A stretch of 64,000 nucleotides of DNA, from assembly GCA_963813635.1 (NCBI GenBank), contig CAWEZO010000007.1, positions 62,001 to 126,000 of the forward strand. The letters run 5' to 3'. Position numbers and translations under genes: made by a program. Below the pieces are notes generated by a model that was given only the letters and a program-made list of their open reading frames with translations, was not told where the DNA came from and made no database searches. Below are positions 62,541 to 64,000 of the stretch, piece after piece; within the stretch, counting starts at the first letter, position 1, and each line of letters starts with the position of its first letter. This DNA is from JBBRZM01 sp963813635. Its GTDB lineage: Bacteria; Actinomycetota; Acidimicrobiia; IMCC26256; JBBRZM01.

Positions 62541-63523
62541 CGGGCGTCTGTGAACGCTGGACTGACTTCGTGCTCGAACAGATGCAGGCTCGACCAGGCG
62601 AGCTCGATGGGCATCCCACCGCACAATGGATGGAAGAACGCGAACGGGAACGACGCTGCGCGCAGCTCGTCGATGTATTGGTCCGGGGTCAGTACGGCGT
62701 ACTGGCCGGTCGCCCGGAGCTCATCGATGTCGGAGGCGTTGCGGTACGGCGATGCAACACCCTCTCGGGCTTGCCAGGTGCCGTAGGCGTTGGCCTCGTG
62801 GAGGAAGTACGGACCCATCTGCTGCCAACCCACTTCGACGTCGTCGGCGAGGGCCACGGTGCGGTTTTGGCCGATCGGACTCGGGCCGGGATCGGAGCGG
62901 CCGAGGCGCTGCACCTCGTCGCGGTAGAACTCCCAAACCTCCGGCACCGACGGGAGGAACCCATCGGCGATGCGGGCAGCCCGTCGCGCGGCGCCTTCGC
63001 TGCTGCCGCCGAGGATGAGCGTGGGACCCCCGTCGCGGTACGGGGCAGGCGTGACGTGGACGGTCCGACCTCGGTATTCGAACGGCTTACCGGTGAAGGC
63101 CGCCTTGAGAGTGCGCACGACCTCGGTCACGCGCTTGGCTCGCTCGGCGACGGGGACGTCGAACATAGCGAACTCTTCGCTGACGTAGCCGGCGCCGACG
63201 ATGAGGTCGACGCGGCCTTTGCTGAGGTGATCGAGGACGATCGAGTCCTCGGCGAGCCGCAGGGGGTCGTAGAACGGCGCGATCAGCGCGGCGATCATGA
63301 AGCGCACGTTCGTTGTGCGCGCTGCCAAGGCGGCGGTCATCGTCAGGGGGCTCGGCAGGTAGCCGTCCGGCGAGCCGTGGTGCTCGGAGACCGCGATGCT
63401 TACGCACCCGAGCCGGTCGGCCCACTCAGCCATATCGAGGGCCGCTTCGTAGCGCTCCGCGGGCGTCGTACCGGCGAAGGACGGGTTGCGGAAGTCGAAG
63501 CGCATGCCGAACATGACACTCAC
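62537..63523 (-). CDS. LLM-class flavin-dependent oxidoreductase
   Basis: 328 residues, luciferase-like barrel: CVSIAVSEHHGSPDGYLPSP near residue 40, VRFMIAALIAPFYDPLRLAE, KGRVDLIVGAGYVSEEFAMF near residue 105 and GGPTLILGGSSEGAARRAAR near residue 170. It is the bacterial alkanal-monooxygenase or F420 type; the cofactor cannot be told. ATG at 63523. Upstream of the SDR in the same operon, downstream of the zinc alcohol dehydrogenase, so a three-step oxidation path is plausible. Confidence 0.9.
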   Translation of the reverse strand: MSVMFGMRFDFRNPSFAGTTPAERYEAALDMAEWADRLGCVSIAVSEHHGSPDGYLPSPLTMTAALAARTTNVRFMIAALIAPFYDPLRLAEDSIVLDHLSKGRVDLIVGAGYVSEEFAMFDVPVAERAKRVTEVVRTLKAAFTGKPFEYRGRTVHVTPAPYRDGGPTLILGGSSEGAARRAARIADGFLPSVPEVWEFYRDEVQRLGRSDPGPSPIGQNRTVALADDVEVGWQQMGPYFLHEANAYGTWQAREGVASPYRNASDIDELRATGQYAVLTPDQYIDELRAASFPFAFFHPLCGGMPIELAWSSLHLFEHEVSPAFTDAR

Positions 63524-63571
63524 GGCGCACCCACCAGTGCATGGCCCGAACGCAGGCTGGCTCTCAGCACG

Positions 63572-64000
63572 TCAGGCGTCGTGTGGGTGGACGATGACAC
63601 GAGGTGGCCCCTCGCCTCGGCGCGCGTGTTCGAGGGCTTCGGGCACCTCGCCGAGGCCGATGATTCGACCGACGCTCGGGAGGGGGTCGAGTCGGCCGTC
63701 GCAGATCGCGTCGAGCGTGCCGTACCAGTCTTCCGGGTGCGGGCCACCGCCGAACTGGATCGAGACGCCCTTATGGGTCGCGGCGGTGCAGTCGAGCGCG
63801 TCACCCGTGTACCAGCCGCCGGCGGCGAAAATGCGGGTCCACATCTCGCAGGAGTCGACGATCTTCTGGACCAACCCGACGGCACCGACACACTCGAAAA
63901 CCACGGCGGGCTTCGTGCACCACCGCTCGACGGCGAGCTCCTTCCACACCTCGAACGGAGACCGCTCCTGCGGGTTCACCAGAACGTGGGCGCCGAACCG
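63572..64000 (-). CDS. Zinc-type alcohol dehydrogenase, C-terminal part, runs off the right edge
   Basis: 143 residues of the medium-chain dehydrogenase: RFGAHVLVNPQERS, the NAD-binding half with VVFECVGAVGLVQKIV, RIFAAGGWYTGDA, then LPSVGRIIGLGEVPEALEHA and the final HARRGEGPPRVIVHP. The N-terminal part with the zinc ligands lies beyond the window. It heads the LLM-SDR operon. The substrate is unknown. Confidence 0.88.
   Translation of the reverse strand, partial: RFGAHVLVNPQERSPFEVWKELAVERWCTKPAVVFECVGAVGLVQKIVDSCEMWTRIFAAGGWYTGDALDCTAATHKGVSIQFGGGPHPEDWYGTLDAICDGRLDPLPSVGRIIGLGEVPEALEHARRGEGPPRVIVHPHDA

Noticed and set aside
1..64000. CRISPR array
   Set aside because: The only short tandem repeat (17191-17253) has no spacers, and no cas gene is present.

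Overview
The window looks like a chromosomal segment of a high-GC actinobacterium. GTG and TTG starts are common, F420-type luciferase-like oxidoreductases, MaoC, P450 and SDR genes are present, and there are a heliorhodopsin, a dodecin and a fasciclin lipoprotein. I favour an environmental member of Acidimicrobiia or a relative, but the sequence alone does not prove this. Many genes are cut short, and wrecked copies of an IS6-family insertion sequence are scattered from end to end, so this is a heavily rearranged accessory region.

Layout. 1-7.8 kb: the N-terminal part of a rifampin ADP-ribosyltransferase, an NTF2-like protein, a transposase graveyard, polyphosphate kinase 2, then a divergent pair (acyltransferase fused to alkyl-DHAP synthase, and a fatty acyl-CoA reductase-like protein) that looks like an ether-lipid module, followed by molybdenum-enzyme scraps and a dodecin. 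7.8-16.7 kb: a fasciclin lipoprotein and then a probable light-response island: heliorhodopsin, a thioredoxin-fold protein, an SDR-type protein, an ECF sigma factor, a stand-alone B12 photosensor with the W-x9-EH motif of CarH, two small membrane proteins, DUF427 and a DNA photolyase. 16.7-26.3 kb: a cytochrome b561/sulfite-oxidase-type fusion, DUF488, the DUF1326-DUF2182 pair, HMG-CoA lyase plus acetoacetyl-CoA synthetase plus an acetate transporter. 26.5-35.5 kb: a solute-binding lipoprotein, broken TetR genes, NhaA, MarR-ClC, DoxX, MaoC, a flavodoxin-like protein and DUF5995.

35.5-55 kb holds the strangest content: an orphan contractile-tail sheath protein, a lipase-like hydrolase, a patatin, a DapB-like dehydrogenase, and a tightly packed five-gene minus-strand operon of about 13.7 kb. 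The operon encodes a PhoD-like phosphodiesterase and four large proteins (about 509, 1275, 877 and 1138 residues) to which I can assign no function. No secretion signal is visible in any of them. This is the best candidate for an undescribed system. To its right are an orphan ParA and the cut-off beginning of a CoxL-type molybdenum hydroxylase.

56-64 kb is a catabolic-looking cluster: two luciferase-like oxidoreductases, a TetR repressor, two SDRs, a P450, a second copy of the solute-binding lipoprotein and the end of a zinc-type alcohol dehydrogenase. The two binding-protein copies, 33 kb apart, share sequence from inside the signal peptide to about 60 bp past the stop, and each is followed by a broken IS6 copy in the same orientation.

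At least eight otherwise well-conserved genes contain a frameshift, and in seven of them the gene span is one base more than a multiple of three. This points to insertion errors in the assembly or to recent decay, and matters for every functional reading given here.
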